Below are positions 8,392 through 20,429 of a DNA stretch of 64,000 nt, piece after piece. The stretch comes from Pseudomonas sp. BN417 (lineage in GTDB: Bacteria > Pseudomonadota > Gammaproteobacteria > Pseudomonadales > Pseudomonadaceae): assembly GCF_029871205.1 (NCBI RefSeq), contig NZ_SSOJ01000151.1, positions 62,001-126,000 on the forward strand, written 5' to 3'. The notes beneath the pieces were generated by a model that was not told the origin of the DNA, searched no databases, and was given only the letters and a program-made list of their open reading frames with translations. Every line of letters starts with the position of its first letter. The first letter of the stretch is position 1. The position numbers and the translations under genes are program-made.

Positions 8392-10200
8392 TTACCCGCG
8401 GCTTGTTAACCACGCCCGCCAGCCACCGAAGCGGCTGATGTTCTCAGCGCCATCCAGTCCCCAAACATCACAGATGAAGCCGGTTTCCCAACTGCCGTCT
8501 TCCAGCTGCACCTTGCCCAGCCCCAGGGGCGCCGGGATGCCGGTGAGGAACGAACCCAGCTCAGCGCTGGGTAGTTCCCAGACTTCCACCTCGATGGCCA
8601 CACCGCCTTCGGCCACGCGCAGCATGCCGGGGCGCAGCGGCGGCCCGCCGGCCAGCGCGTAGAGTTTATAGCTCGGTGCGCTGCGGGTGGCCCGCAGCAG
8701 ACGGGCGCCGCGCTGGCGCAGTTGCCAGTTCAGCGCCAGGCCGTCGAGGTGCGCGCCGCAGACGACCAGGCGCGCGCGGTCGTTGCGCGCGGGGTTGGCG
8801 GAAGAGGCGGGGCAGACCGGTTTGCCGCCGGTGAGCGGCAGGTTGTGCTGGCGCTGCAACGCGTCGGCCACGCTGAGCAGGTACTGGTCGGTGAAGGCGC
8901 GGCCGAACAGCGTCACGCCCCAGGGCAGGCCATTGTCCATGAGGGCGCTGGGCACCGCGACGGCGGCGTAGTCCAGCAGGTTCATGAAGTTGGTGTAGTA
9001 GCCCAGTTCGGAATTGCGCTTCACCGGTTCGGCGTGCAGTTCGTCCAGCGTCACCGGACGGCCGATGGTGGGCGTCAGCACGCAGTCGAGGTCGGCGAGG
9101 ATCGCGTCGCACTGCGCCTTGAGCTCCTGCAACCGGTATTGCGCGCGGAACGCCTGCACGGCGGATGCACCGGGCGCTTTCGCCAGCACGTCGCGGATCA
9201 CCGGCAGCACCGCCTGCGGGTCACGCTCGATCAGGTCGCCGGCCACGCTGTAGCGCTCGGCGACCCACGGGCCTTCGTAGAGCAGGCGCGCAGCTTCTAG
9301 GAAGGGCGCGAAGTCGATTTCCCGCGCTTCGCCGCCCAGAGCCTTGAGCTGGTCGAGGGCGTCGGTGAACAGCACCGGGCCTTCGTGGCAGCCGAAGAAC
9401 TCCAGCTGATCGGCGCGGGGCACGCCGAAGCGGAACGGCCCGGGTGCACCGAAGGCGCTGGCGTCATTCCAGGCCGGGTTGGCGCGGCTATAGCCATCCT
9501 GCGGATCGAGCCGAGCAGTGAGGGCGAGCAGTTCGCTGGCCTCGGCGGCGCTGGCCGTGAAGTAGGTGATGCAGTCCAGCGTGCGGCAGGCCGGCAGCAA
9601 GCCGTGGTTGGACAGCAGTCCCTTGCTCGGCTTGAGCCCCAGCAAACCGTTGAGCGCCGCCGGCACACGGCCGGAGCCGGCGGTGTCGGTGCCCAGGGCG
9701 AAGCTCGCCACGCCCAGCGCCACGGCGAGCGAGGAACCGGCGCTCGAGCCGCCCGACGGATATTCCGGCAGCACGCTGTTCCGGCATTCGCCGTAGGGCG
9801 AACGGGTGCCGTTGAGGCCGGTGGCGAACTGGTCGAGGTTGGTCTTGCCCAGCGGGATGGCGCCCAGGTCGACCAGTCGCTGCACCAGCGTCGCGGAAGT
9901 CTCCGGCGTGTAGGCGAAGGCCGGGCAGGCGGCGGTGGTGGGGATGCCGGCAAGGTCGATGTTGTCCTTGATGGCGAAGGGGATGCCGAAGAGCGGCAGG
10001 CTATCCGGCGACTTGTCGTCCAAAGCGGCGAGGTAGGGTTCCAGCTCGTCCAGCGTCAGCAGGTGGATGAACAGGTGGTAGTCCGGGTTCAGCGCGGCGG
10101 CCTTGTCGCGTAGTTCGGCGATCAGCTGGCGCGGCGTGGCGCGGCCTTCGCGGTACGCAGTGCGCAGAGTGGCGAGGCGCAGGTCGAAGGTGTGGGGCAT
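8392..10200 (-). CDS. atzF: Allophanate hydrolase
   Basis: A 602-residue amidase-signature enzyme that hydrolyses allophanate to 2 NH3 and 2 CO2 (EC 3.5.1.54). The Ser-cisSer-Lys triad is visible: Lys78 in FAIKDN, the cis-Ser in GGSSAGS (151-152) and the nucleophile Ser175 in DTAGSGR. Residues from about 470 form the C-terminal AtzF/DUR1-2 domain (VVCGAHLDGLALNWQL). Length matches stand-alone AtzF. It is the last gene of the guanidine operon, 76 bases after the carboxylase, and removes the allophanate formed from carboxyguanidine. Confidence 0.93.
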   Translation of the reverse strand: MPHTFDLRLATLRTAYREGRATPRQLIAELRDKAAALNPDYHLFIHLLTLDELEPYLAALDDKSPDSLPLFGIPFAIKDNIDLAGIPTTAACPAFAYTPETSATLVQRLVDLGAIPLGKTNLDQFATGLNGTRSPYGECRNSVLPEYPSGGSSAGSSLAVALGVASFALGTDTAGSGRVPAALNGLLGLKPSKGLLSNHGLLPACRTLDCITYFTASAAEASELLALTARLDPQDGYSRANPAWNDASAFGAPGPFRFGVPRADQLEFFGCHEGPVLFTDALDQLKALGGEAREIDFAPFLEAARLLYEGPWVAERYSVAGDLIERDPQAVLPVIRDVLAKAPGASAVQAFRAQYRLQELKAQCDAILADLDCVLTPTIGRPVTLDELHAEPVKRNSELGYYTNFMNLLDYAAVAVPSALMDNGLPWGVTLFGRAFTDQYLLSVADALQRQHNLPLTGGKPVCPASSANPARNDRARLVVCGAHLDGLALNWQLRQRGARLLRATRSAPSYKLYALAGGPPLRPGMLRVAEGGVAIEVEVWELPSAELGSFLTGIPAPLGLGKVQLEDGSWETGFICDVWGLDGAENISRFGGWRAWLTSRG

Positions 10201-10241
10201 GGTCGGGATTCCTTGGGGCCGGTCATTTCAGTGCGTGGGCA

Positions 10242-10260
10242 GCCCTCTCCCTGAGAGGGC
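10242..10260. repeat. Intercistronic hairpin between carboxylase and atzF
   Basis: A perfect 8-bp inverted repeat GCCCTCTC-cct-GAGAGGGC lies in the 76-base gap between the two genes. There is no U-run, so it is more likely an mRNA-stabilising or processing hairpin than a terminator. Confidence 0.5.
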
Positions 10261-10276
10261 GCGTTTCAGCTGTCGC

Positions 10277-13894
<3,618 letters not shown>

Positions 13895-13973
13895 GAGGAT
13901 GTCCCCATGGGGTGGCGGGTCGTCCCGCCGTCATTCGGTGTGCGCCAGGGTCGTCCGCGGCGCTGAAGCTTCT

Positions 13974-14046
13974 CGTAGGATGGGAGGAGCGAAGCGATAC
14001 CCATGCGGTATCGGCGATGGGTATCGCAGGCTCCACCCATCCTACG
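13974..14046. repeat. Long imperfect palindrome, REP-like
   Basis: CGTAGGATGGGAGGAGC at the left pairs with GGCTCCACCCATCCTACG at the right, and inner arms GCGATACCCAT / GATGGGTATCGC extend the stem to roughly 30 pairs with few mismatches. It sits in the 250-base gap between the carboxylase and the deiminase-like gene, a different palindrome class from the doublet inside the carboxylase. The remainder of the gap shows no gene. Confidence 0.75.
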
Positions 14047-14145
14047 GGGCAGGTTCGTTGCCGCCGGGGCGCTCACGAAGCGTGGGGCTGCACTGAGCGC
14101 TGCGGCTTTGGCAAAGCAGCCACAGCCAGCGCCGCAGGCGCACGG

Positions 14146-14781
14146 TCAGTTCCATACCAGCAACTCCGCCGGCGTCGGGTTCCAGCCATTGCAGGGGTTG
14201 TTTAGCTGCGGGCAGTTGGAGATCAGGACGATGACGTCCATGTGCGCGAGCAGCTCGACGTACATGCCGGCGCCGGAGATGCCGTCCTCGAAGGTCAGGC
14301 CGCCTTCGGCGGTGACCGGCACGTTCATGAAGAAGTTGATGTTGTGGCCGATGTCGGCCTTGGAGAGGCGCCCGTCGTGCAGGCTGGCGCGCAGGAAGTT
14401 GTCGCGGCAGCTGTGCATGTAGCGCTTGTCCAGGGCGTAGCGCACGGTGTTGCTTTCCTGGGCGCAGGCGCCGCCCAGGGTGTCGTGGCGGCCGCAGGTG
14501 TCGGCGACGATGCTCAGCATCGGGTTGCCGAGGTTGGACCAGAGCACGCTGCCGGCGCTGAGATAGACCTGCCCCTGTTTGCGCAGGGTGCGCTGCACGT
14601 CGTAGCGCTCGCGCGGGTTGGCGGCGCTGAAGAATAGGGTGTCCACCGCCTGGTTGCCTTCCAGGTCGAGGATGCGCAGGGTCTGCCCGGCTTTCAGTTC
14701 GGTGAGGCTGGGCTCGCCGGCGGGAATCAGGGTGCGCGAGATACAGGCTTCGGGGTGTTTGTCGCTGGGGACGATGGGCAT
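14146..14781 (-). CDS. Urea amidolyase-associated protein 2 / carboxyguanidine deiminase subunit
   Basis: A 211-residue DUF1989 protein (UAAP2). Typical stretches are LKAGQTLRILDLEGNQAVD, ADTCGRHDTLGGACAQESN with the conserved Cys and His, and GHNINFFMNVPV. Proteins of this pair are reported to form the deiminase that converts carboxyguanidine to allophanate between guanidine carboxylase and allophanate hydrolase. The start MPIVPSDKHPEA is taken because it gives the family's normal N terminus and follows the paralogous gene by 11 bases; the frame remains open far upstream in an antisense-like manner. Confidence 0.88.
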   Translation of the reverse strand: MPIVPSDKHPEACISRTLIPAGEPSLTELKAGQTLRILDLEGNQAVDTLFFSAANPRERYDVQRTLRKQGQVYLSAGSVLWSNLGNPMLSIVADTCGRHDTLGGACAQESNTVRYALDKRYMHSCRDNFLRASLHDGRLSKADIGHNINFFMNVPVTAEGGLTFEDGISGAGMYVELLAHMDVIVLISNCPQLNNPCNGWNPTPAELLVWN

Positions 14782-14792
14782 GTTCGCGCTCC

Positions 14793-15512
14793 TCAGATGA
14801 ACAGGCGTTCGGTGTTGTGGAAGCCGCGGCCGTTCTCCGCGCGCGAGGTGCGGCAGAGCACGCTGATGCCGTCGGACGCGACCTGCTGCCAGGTCAGGCC
14901 GATGGGCTTGGGCGCGTACTGCGGGTTCGGATCCATGGGGTGTTGCAGGGCGGTGAGCACCACGAGGGTGTCCATCGGCGCGTAGAGTTCGACGAAGTCG
15001 CCGGCCCTGGAGTTGCCCGTCGCGAAGCGGAAGCAGCCGTCGGCGTCGACATCCACGCGACTGAACAGGTTCAGGCACATCAGCAGGTCCTGCAGGCGCA
15101 TGTCCCATTTGCCCATTTCCACCAGCAGGTTGTCCGCGCCGTTGCGGAAGAAGCCGTTGCGCAGTTCCTGGTAGCGGCCCTGGCCGTACTTCTCCTGCAC
15201 TTCGGTGGCGTTCAGCACGCCGCCAAAGCTGTCGTGCCAACCGCAGCTGTCCGCGGTGATGGCGGCGAGCACGCGTCCCATGTCCGAGTACAGGCAGTGG
15301 CCGGCGGTGAGCTTGGCGGTGTGCTGGCACTTGAGGCTGTCGGGCAGATTCAGCCGCTCGCTTTTCTCGGCGGCGTTGAATAGCAGCACGCTGGCGTTGC
15401 CGCCGCCTTCCAGGTCGGTCAGGCGCAGCAACTGGCCACGCTTGAGCACGAAGGAAGTGTGGCCGCCGCCGGGGACAATTTCTTCATAGAGGGTGGTGCG
15501 CAGTTCGTTCAT
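14793..15512 (-). CDS. Urea amidolyase-associated protein 1 / carboxyguanidine deiminase subunit
   Basis: A 239-residue DUF1989 protein (UAAP1), paralogous to the next gene: LKRGQLLRLTDLEGGGNASV near the start, ITADSCGWHDSFGG with the equivalent Cys/His, and GRYQELRNGFFRNGADNLLVE. The two subunits act as a heteromer. It lies between the transporter ATPase gene (10 bases) and UAAP2 (11 bases), which argues for one transcript. The family name refers to urea, but the riboswitch context makes guanidine breakdown the likelier job. Confidence 0.88.
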   Translation of the reverse strand: MNELRTTLYEEIVPGGGHTSFVLKRGQLLRLTDLEGGGNASVLLFNAAEKSERLNLPDSLKCQHTAKLTAGHCLYSDMGRVLAAITADSCGWHDSFGGVLNATEVQEKYGQGRYQELRNGFFRNGADNLLVEMGKWDMRLQDLLMCLNLFSRVDVDADGCFRFATGNSRAGDFVELYAPMDTLVVLTALQHPMDPNPQYAPKPIGLTWQQVASDGISVLCRTSRAENGRGFHNTERLFI

Positions 15513-15522
15513 ATCGGGTTCC

Positions 15523-16326
15523 TCAGTAGGCCGGCGTGATCAGCGGCGCGGCCGTTTCCAGGCGCGCGGCGAGCGGTTCGGGCAGGGCGGCGCGGGCAGC
15601 CTTGCGGTCGGCGTTGAGTGGGATGTCATAGGTGATGCGGGCGCCGTAGGCGGTGGGCGCCTGCGGGTCGTGGCGGACCTTGTCGAAGACCAGCAGGCGG
15701 GTGCCCAGGCTGAAGCCTTCGGCCAGGTCGTGAGTGACCATGAACACGGTGAGCCGGGTTTCCTGCCAAAGCTCCAGCAGCAAGGCGTGCATGTCCTTGC
15801 GGATGCCAGGGTCGAGCGCGCCGAAGGGTTCGTCGAGCAGCAGCACGCGCGGCTTCATGACCAGCGCTTGGGCGATGGCCAGGCGTTGCTGCATGCCGCC
15901 AGAGAGGGCGCTCGGGTATTGCTTCAGCGCATGGCCAAGGCCTACGCGCTCGAGCAGGACGGCGGCCTGTTCGCGGGCCTCGCGCTTCGCGCCGCCGAAC
16001 AGCCGGCCGAGCAGCGGCGAGCGCGGCAGTTCCAGGCCGAGGACGACGTTGTCCTGCACGGAAAGGTGCGGGAACACCGAGTAGCGCTGGAACACCACTC
16101 CACGGCTCGGGTCGGGTTCGCCCGGCAGCGGCTGGCCGTTGAGCAGCAGTTCGCCGCGGCTGGGGCGCTCCTGGCCGAGCAGGAGGCGCAGGAAGGTGGA
16201 CTTGCCGCAGCCGGAGGCGCCGACCAGGGTGCAGAACTCGCCTTCCTGCACTTCCAGGTTGAGGCGTTCGAGCACCACGTTGCCGTCGTATTCCTGCCAG
16301 ACGTTCTTAACGCGGATGAAGCTCAT
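15523..16326 (-). CDS. ABC transporter ATP-binding protein (guanidine uptake)
   Basis: A 267-residue NitT/TauT-type ATPase: Walker A GASGCGKST near residue 42, Q-loop VFQRYSVFPHL, signature LSGGMQQRLAIAQAL, Walker B VLLLDEPFGALD and the H-loop MVTHD. The start MSFIRVKNVW is used because it begins the ABC fold and overlaps the permease stop by 4 bases; the longer frame adds an unrelated antisense-like extension. It energises import through the permease upstream. Substrate is inferred from the riboswitch and downstream enzymes. Confidence 0.9.
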   Translation of the reverse strand: MSFIRVKNVWQEYDGNVVLERLNLEVQEGEFCTLVGASGCGKSTFLRLLLGQERPSRGELLLNGQPLPGEPDPSRGVVFQRYSVFPHLSVQDNVVLGLELPRSPLLGRLFGGAKREAREQAAVLLERVGLGHALKQYPSALSGGMQQRLAIAQALVMKPRVLLLDEPFGALDPGIRKDMHALLLELWQETRLTVFMVTHDLAEGFSLGTRLLVFDKVRHDPQAPTAYGARITYDIPLNADRKAARAALPEPLAARLETAAPLITPAY

Positions 16327-17138
16327 GCCTTGCCTCCTTCGTACCAGGGGAAGGCGCGGCGGGTGAGCGCGCGCAGCGCCCAGTCCATCAGCCAGGCCAG
16401 GGCAGTGATCCACACGACGTAGGGCAGGATCACGTCCATGGCCAGGTAGCGGCGCACGAGGAAGATGCGGTAACCCAGGCCGTCGGTGGAGGCGATGGCT
16501 TCGGCGGCGATGAGGAACAGCCAGGCCGAGCCGAGCATCAGGCGCAGGGAGATGAGCAGGCGCGGCATTAGTTGCGGCAGCACCACGCGCAAGATCAGCG
16601 TCCAGGTGCTGGCGCCCAGGGTCTGCGCCTTGATCAGCAGTTCGCGGGGGATTTCCCGTGCGCGCTGTTCGATGTCGCGGGCGATGCAGGGCGCGACGCC
16701 GATGACGATCAGCACCACCTTGGACAACTCGCCCAGGCCGAAGACGATGAACAGCACCGGCAGGATCGCCAGCGGCGGGATCATCGACAGCACCGTGAGC
16801 AGCGGCGACAAGGGCGTGCCGAACAGCGGCACGCTGCCGGCGGCAATGCCCAGCACCAGGCCGAGCAGGGCGGCGATGGAGAGGCCCACGCCCAGGCGCT
16901 GCAGGCTGGCGCCGGTGTCCTGCCAGAACAGCACTTCGCCGGTGCGCTTGTCTTCGCTGAAGGCGAGGCGGTTCACCGCGTCGGCCATCTGCGCGGCGCT
17001 GGGCAATAGCTTGTCGTTGGGGTTCTCCGCAAGCCGCGATGCCGAGCCGGCGAAATAGGCGAACAGCAGCAGGGCGAAGGGCAGCAGCACCAGGAACAGG
17101 CGGCCGCTGCGGTCGGGGGTTCGGTTGATCAGGCGCAT
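16323..17138 (-). CDS. ABC transporter permease (guanidine uptake)
   Basis: A 271-residue inner-membrane permease of the NitT/TauT (SsuC/TauC) type, with a first membrane segment LFLVLLPFALLLFAYFAG and the EAA coupling loop ELLIKAQTLGASTWTLILRVVLPQ split around residues 180-205. The start MRLINRTPD is chosen at the natural N terminus; upstream codons run through the palindromic repeat preceding the gene. It overlaps the ATPase gene by 4 bases. Confidence 0.88.
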   Translation of the reverse strand: MRLINRTPDRSGRLFLVLLPFALLLFAYFAGSASRLAENPNDKLLPSAAQMADAVNRLAFSEDKRTGEVLFWQDTGASLQRLGVGLSIAALLGLVLGIAAGSVPLFGTPLSPLLTVLSMIPPLAILPVLFIVFGLGELSKVVLIVIGVAPCIARDIEQRAREIPRELLIKAQTLGASTWTLILRVVLPQLMPRLLISLRLMLGSAWLFLIAAEAIASTDGLGYRIFLVRRYLAMDVILPYVVWITALAWLMDWALRALTRRAFPWYEGGKA

Positions 17139-17156
17139 GCTTCGTACCAGTCGGTT

Positions 17157-17195
17157 CGTAGGGCGGATAACGCGGAGCGCGTTATCCGCCCTACG
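17157..17195. repeat. Perfect 17-bp palindrome between transporter genes
   Basis: CGTAGGGCGGATAACGC and its exact complement are separated by the five bases GGAGC. It belongs to the GTAGGGCGGATAACGC family of bacterial intergenic palindromes. It separates the abundant binding protein from the permease, where such hairpins often stabilise the upstream message segment. Confidence 0.85.
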
Positions 17196-17214
17196 AGGGG
17201 AAACGGTGCATAGG

Positions 17215-18279
17215 TCAGAGCTTCCCTTCCGCCGCCATCTGCACGTAGGTCGGGTCAAAACGCAGCTTCAGGTTCTGTGCATCTCCGGTGGAGAGGCCGC
17301 CCGCGAAACTCATGCCGACGGCTTCGGCGCTCTTGGCACCTTCACCCAGCAAGCCGTGGGCGAAGGAAAAGGCTGCGACCTTGTCCATGGTCGCCGGCAG
17401 TTTCGGGCTGGTGGCGAAGGCCAGGGCCTCCTTCGGCGTGGCGAACAGCTTGGTGGTGGCGAGCTGGCTCTGGTAGCCGGCCAGATCGGTGCCCGAGGCC
17501 TTGGCCATGTGTTCCAGCGCGGCGCGAGTTTCGGCGCTGTCGCCCTGCATCAGCGCGACGGTTTCGAACCAGGCGCCGGTCAGGGCCTTGCCCAGGGCGG
17601 GGTTGTCCTTCAGGACGGCGCTGTTGACCACCATCATGTCCATGATCTCGCCGGGGATCTGGCTGGAGTTGAACACCTCGGTGGTGCCCGGCTTGGCGCG
17701 GGCTTCGGAGAGCATCGGGTTCCAGGTGGTCACTGCCTGCACGTCGTCGGTGTTGAAGGCGGCGGCGATGTCGGCGTCGGAGGTGTTCACCGTCTTCACG
17801 TCCTTCTCGGTCAGGCGGGCGTTTTCCAGCGCGCGGGCGAGCAGGTAGTGGGAGACCGAGAGTTCCACCAGGTTGACGTTCATGCCCTTGAGGTCGGCCA
17901 GGGATTTACCTTCGCCCTTGAGGACGATGCCGTCGTTACCGTTCGAGAAGTCGCTGACGATCAGCGCGGTGGAGTCCACGCCGCCGGCCGCGGGGATGGT
18001 CAGGGCGTCCATGTTGGTCATGGTGCAGCCGTCGAACTGGCCTGCGGTGTACTGGTTGATCGACTCGATGTAGTCGTTGAGCTGGGTGACTTTGATCTCG
18101 ATGCCGTACTTCTTCGCCCACTTGTCGACGATGCCGTGGCTGGCCGCATACTCCCACGGCATCCAGCCGGCGTAGATGGTCCAGCAGAGGTTGAAGCTGT
18201 TCTTCGCGGCGGCGCTGGCGCCGAGGCTGAAAGTGGCGAGGCCGGCGACGAGCAGGGCGGTCAGAAGGGGCTTGCGCAT
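17215..18279 (-). CDS. ABC transporter substrate-binding protein (guanidine uptake)
   Basis: A 354-residue periplasmic protein with a Sec signal (MRKPLLTALLVAGLATFSLG, cleavage near ASAAAK) and the NMT1/NitT-TauT binding fold: LCWTIYAGWMPWEYA, INQYTAGQFDG and AVTTWNPMLSEARAKPG. The start was chosen at the signal peptide, with GGAG nine bases ahead; the frame upstream is the riboswitch leader. It is the first gene of the operon, so it is directly controlled by the riboswitch. Confidence 0.9.
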   Translation of the reverse strand: MRKPLLTALLVAGLATFSLGASAAAKNSFNLCWTIYAGWMPWEYAASHGIVDKWAKKYGIEIKVTQLNDYIESINQYTAGQFDGCTMTNMDALTIPAAGGVDSTALIVSDFSNGNDGIVLKGEGKSLADLKGMNVNLVELSVSHYLLARALENARLTEKDVKTVNTSDADIAAAFNTDDVQAVTTWNPMLSEARAKPGTTEVFNSSQIPGEIMDMMVVNSAVLKDNPALGKALTGAWFETVALMQGDSAETRAALEHMAKASGTDLAGYQSQLATTKLFATPKEALAFATSPKLPATMDKVAAFSFAHGLLGEGAKSAEAVGMSFAGGLSTGDAQNLKLRFDPTYVQMAAEGKL

Positions 18280-18337
18280 GGACAATCTCCAGGTCGGTTG
18301 TCGGGCGGGCAGGAGTCGGGCGGCACTTGTCGCTCTC

Positions 18338-18432
18338 GTCTCCCGGGCTTTTGTCCCGCCGTGTAACCTCGCTGGAGGTCGATGACTCTCGGACCAGTCA
18401 CTCGCTGCGCGAGCCGGAACCCTAGTCATCCA
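18338..18432 (-). promoter_or_regulatory. Guanidine-I riboswitch (ykkC)
   Basis: Read on the minus strand, the leader contains the hallmark blocks of ykkC subtype 1 in order: CTAGGGTTCCGG (18425-18414), ACTGGTCCGAGAG (18398-18386), GGTTACACGGCGGGAC and finally AAAAGCCCGGGAGA. These words form the conserved joining regions and the terminal P3 element that bind the guanidinium ion. No U-tract terminator is evident before the first start codon 60 bases on, so control may be translational or by another route. This is direct sequence evidence for guanidine as the operon's signal. Confidence 0.93.
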
Positions 18433-18489
18433 TTGTCAGATTGTGGTGCCGCTTTCCGGTGGTCCGGATTACTCCTGCACTCATTGGAC

Positions 18490-18510
18490 GAAGCGAATGC
18501 CGTGCCAACT
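18490..18510 (-). promoter_or_regulatory. Sigma-54 promoter of the guanidine operon
   Basis: On the minus strand TTGGCACGGCATTCGCTT fits the -24/-12 consensus (TGGCACG-N4-TTGCW), with GG and GC twelve bases apart; only one core position differs. Transcription would start near 18480, about 50 bases ahead of the riboswitch. Sigma-54 control fits nitrogen limitation. Confidence 0.7.
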
Positions 18511-18603
18511 CTGGAAGACCGCCATTTCAGTGAGGCTGCAATGCACCCAGGTGGATTACGACCAGCTTTTTCGTGTGGTCTGCGCCCCTGAAAGAGGCGT
18601 TGC

Positions 18604-18618
18604 GCTGCTTTCTGGTGC
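18604..18618. promoter_or_regulatory. Candidate NtrC site
   Basis: GCTGC-TTTCT-GGTGC resembles the NtrC dyad GCACC-N5-GGTGC with one good half-site, about 130 bases upstream of the predicted sigma-54 start. A second, wrongly spaced pair (TGCACC-CA-GGTGGA) lies near 18540. The 18.5-18.9 kb interval otherwise shows no gene. Confidence 0.3.
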
Positions 18619-18946
18619 ATGACGTTCGTTGCGGCCGGGGTGAATGGCTTGACCGAAGTGAGGCAGCGCTATCCGAAGAGCGCAGGGGCGCTCTCGAAGA
18701 CTCGAAGCCACGGGCGCCCATCAGGAAGCTTTCCGGAAACTGCACATGCACATGTTCTGGCGCCTGCAATCTGTTAGGAGGTCCACGGTTGTGAATGGTC
18801 CAGAGCGAAGAGCTACCTCGTCCACTTCAGCGCAAAAGGGACTCGAGATGAAGTTAATGGCCTCCTAGGCGTATCCTCTGTGAATAATGCCGGTTCTCAT
18901 CGAGGTCGTTGGAATCCCCGTGGGCCCAGCGCTAAAGCTAAATGTG

Positions 18947-19330
18947 TCATGGCGAATGCCGTGCGGCCTGGTCTTTCTGGTAATAGCGCGCCATATCTTC
19001 GCTGGTATGTCCGGCAGATCTTCTGCCCGTCCTTACCCGTCCGCTTATGAGGTGTGGGGAGAGGGCGCGGATCTCGGAAAGCCTGCATCTCCTCTTCCTT
19101 CCAGCTCCTGCAGCACCCGGCTTCGTCCCTGGCGTCCTTGAATGCGCGGGTAAGGAGGCGCTCGTCTGCCTGGGTCCAGTGGATCTTGCCGTCGCGCTTC
19201 TTCTTGCGCTCGGGGCGGCGGTGGATCAGGCAGGGCGATAGCACGTCATCGCGGCAGCTCGCCAGGACGGTAGCCAGCTGCGGGGTGACCTTGATCTTCA
19301 GGCAGCCGGCGTCGAAACCCATTTCGGTCC
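18947..19330 (-). pseudogene. Tyrosine recombinase (integrase) C-terminal relic
   Basis: Two frames together encode the end of a phage-type integrase. One gives CLKIKVTPQLATVLASCRDD and LIHRRPERKKKRDGKIHWTQ. The other, after a frameshift near 19010, gives AGHTSEDMARYYQKDQ followed by a stop; this contains the conserved GH-x-S and the catalytic Tyr region. The part joining them is scrambled and the N-terminal DNA-binding region is absent. The upstream frame near 19330-19594 (MQERERFLLPVKAAAELHAF) looks coding but unassigned. The relic sits between the guanidine and hydroxybutyrate loci, so it may mark an old integration scar. Confidence 0.65.
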
Positions 19331-19600
19331 TGCTCGCCCGGCAACTCCAGCACAGGGAGGGGGTATCAGGCCGCAGGCATTCAATCATCCATGCCAGAGT
19401 CAGCAGGCGGGAGCCTTGCGGCGCGTTTGCGACCTTCCACAGCACGTCGATACAGTCGTTCTGGTGGTGGCCGACCATCCGGCTGGCTGGAATCCATCCG
19501 GCTCGACCATTTGATCCAGCAAGTTGCCAAGCATGAAGGCGTGCAGTTCTGCGGCAGCCTTGACGGGGAGTAGAAAGCGTTCCCTTTCCTGCATCGACAA

Positions 19601-20371
19601 TTATTGAGCCGTCCAGCCGCCATCCATGTTCCAGGCGGCACCACGGACCTGAGCGGCGGCGTCGCTGCAAAGGAACAACGCGAGCTCGCCGAGTTGCTCG
19701 GGGGTGACGAAGTCCAGCGAGGGCTGCTTTTCCGCCAGCAAGTCGTGACGTGCCTGCTCCGGACTGGCGCCGGCACTGATACGCGCGTCGATCTGTTGCT
19801 GGACCAGCGGCGTCAGTACCCAACCGGGGCAGATGGCATTACAGGTAATGCCGGTGGTGGCGGTTTCCAGTGCGGTGGTCTTGGTCAGGCCGATGACCCC
19901 GTGCTTGGCGGCGACATAGGCGCTCTTCCCCGCCGAGGCGACCAGGCCGTGGGTGGAGGCGATGTTGAGGATGCGCCCCCAGCCGCGCTGGCGCATGCCC
20001 GGCAGCGCCAGGCGCGTGGTGTGGAACACCGAGGACAGGTTGATGGCGACGATCGCGTTCCAGCGCTCGACGGGGAAGTCTTCCAGCGCGGCGACGTGCT
20101 GAATGCCGGCGTTGTTGACCAGTATGTCGAGGGCGCCGAACTCGCGCTCGACGTAGGCGATCATCTCGGCGATCTGGTCGGGTTGGGACATGTCCGCGCC
20201 ATGGTGGCCGATGCGAGCGCCGTGGATGGCGAGCTCGCCAACCACCGCGTCGATGTCGCCGAAGCCGTTGACCACCACGTTGGCACCTGCGGCGGCGAGG
20301 CGATGGGCGATGCCCAGGCCGATACCGCTGGTGGAGCCGGTGACCAGAGCGGTCTTGCCATTGAGGTTCAT
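19601..20371 (-). CDS. bdhA: D-3-hydroxybutyrate dehydrogenase
   Basis: A 256-residue short-chain dehydrogenase: NAD site TGSTSGIGLGIA near residue 11, NNAGIQHV near 89, and the catalytic Ser-Tyr-Lys in IASTHGL...SAYVAAKHG. The motif QHVAALEDFP and the C-terminal RGAAWNMDGGWTAQ are typical of 3-hydroxybutyrate dehydrogenases, which oxidise D-3-hydroxybutyrate to acetoacetate (EC 1.1.1.30). It ends a three-gene unit with a GntP permease and OprD porin, the arrangement known from the Pseudomonas aeruginosa hydroxybutyrate locus. Confidence 0.92.
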   Translation of the reverse strand: MNLNGKTALVTGSTSGIGLGIAHRLAAAGANVVVNGFGDIDAVVGELAIHGARIGHHGADMSQPDQIAEMIAYVEREFGALDILVNNAGIQHVAALEDFPVERWNAIVAINLSSVFHTTRLALPGMRQRGWGRILNIASTHGLVASAGKSAYVAAKHGVIGLTKTTALETATTGITCNAICPGWVLTPLVQQQIDARISAGASPEQARHDLLAEKQPSLDFVTPEQLGELALFLCSDAAAQVRGAAWNMDGGWTAQ

Positions 20372-20429
20372 GGGTTTCTCCTGTCGGTCACGGCAGCCGC
20401 GCGCAGGCGGCTGCCTGGTAGGGTTCGAC

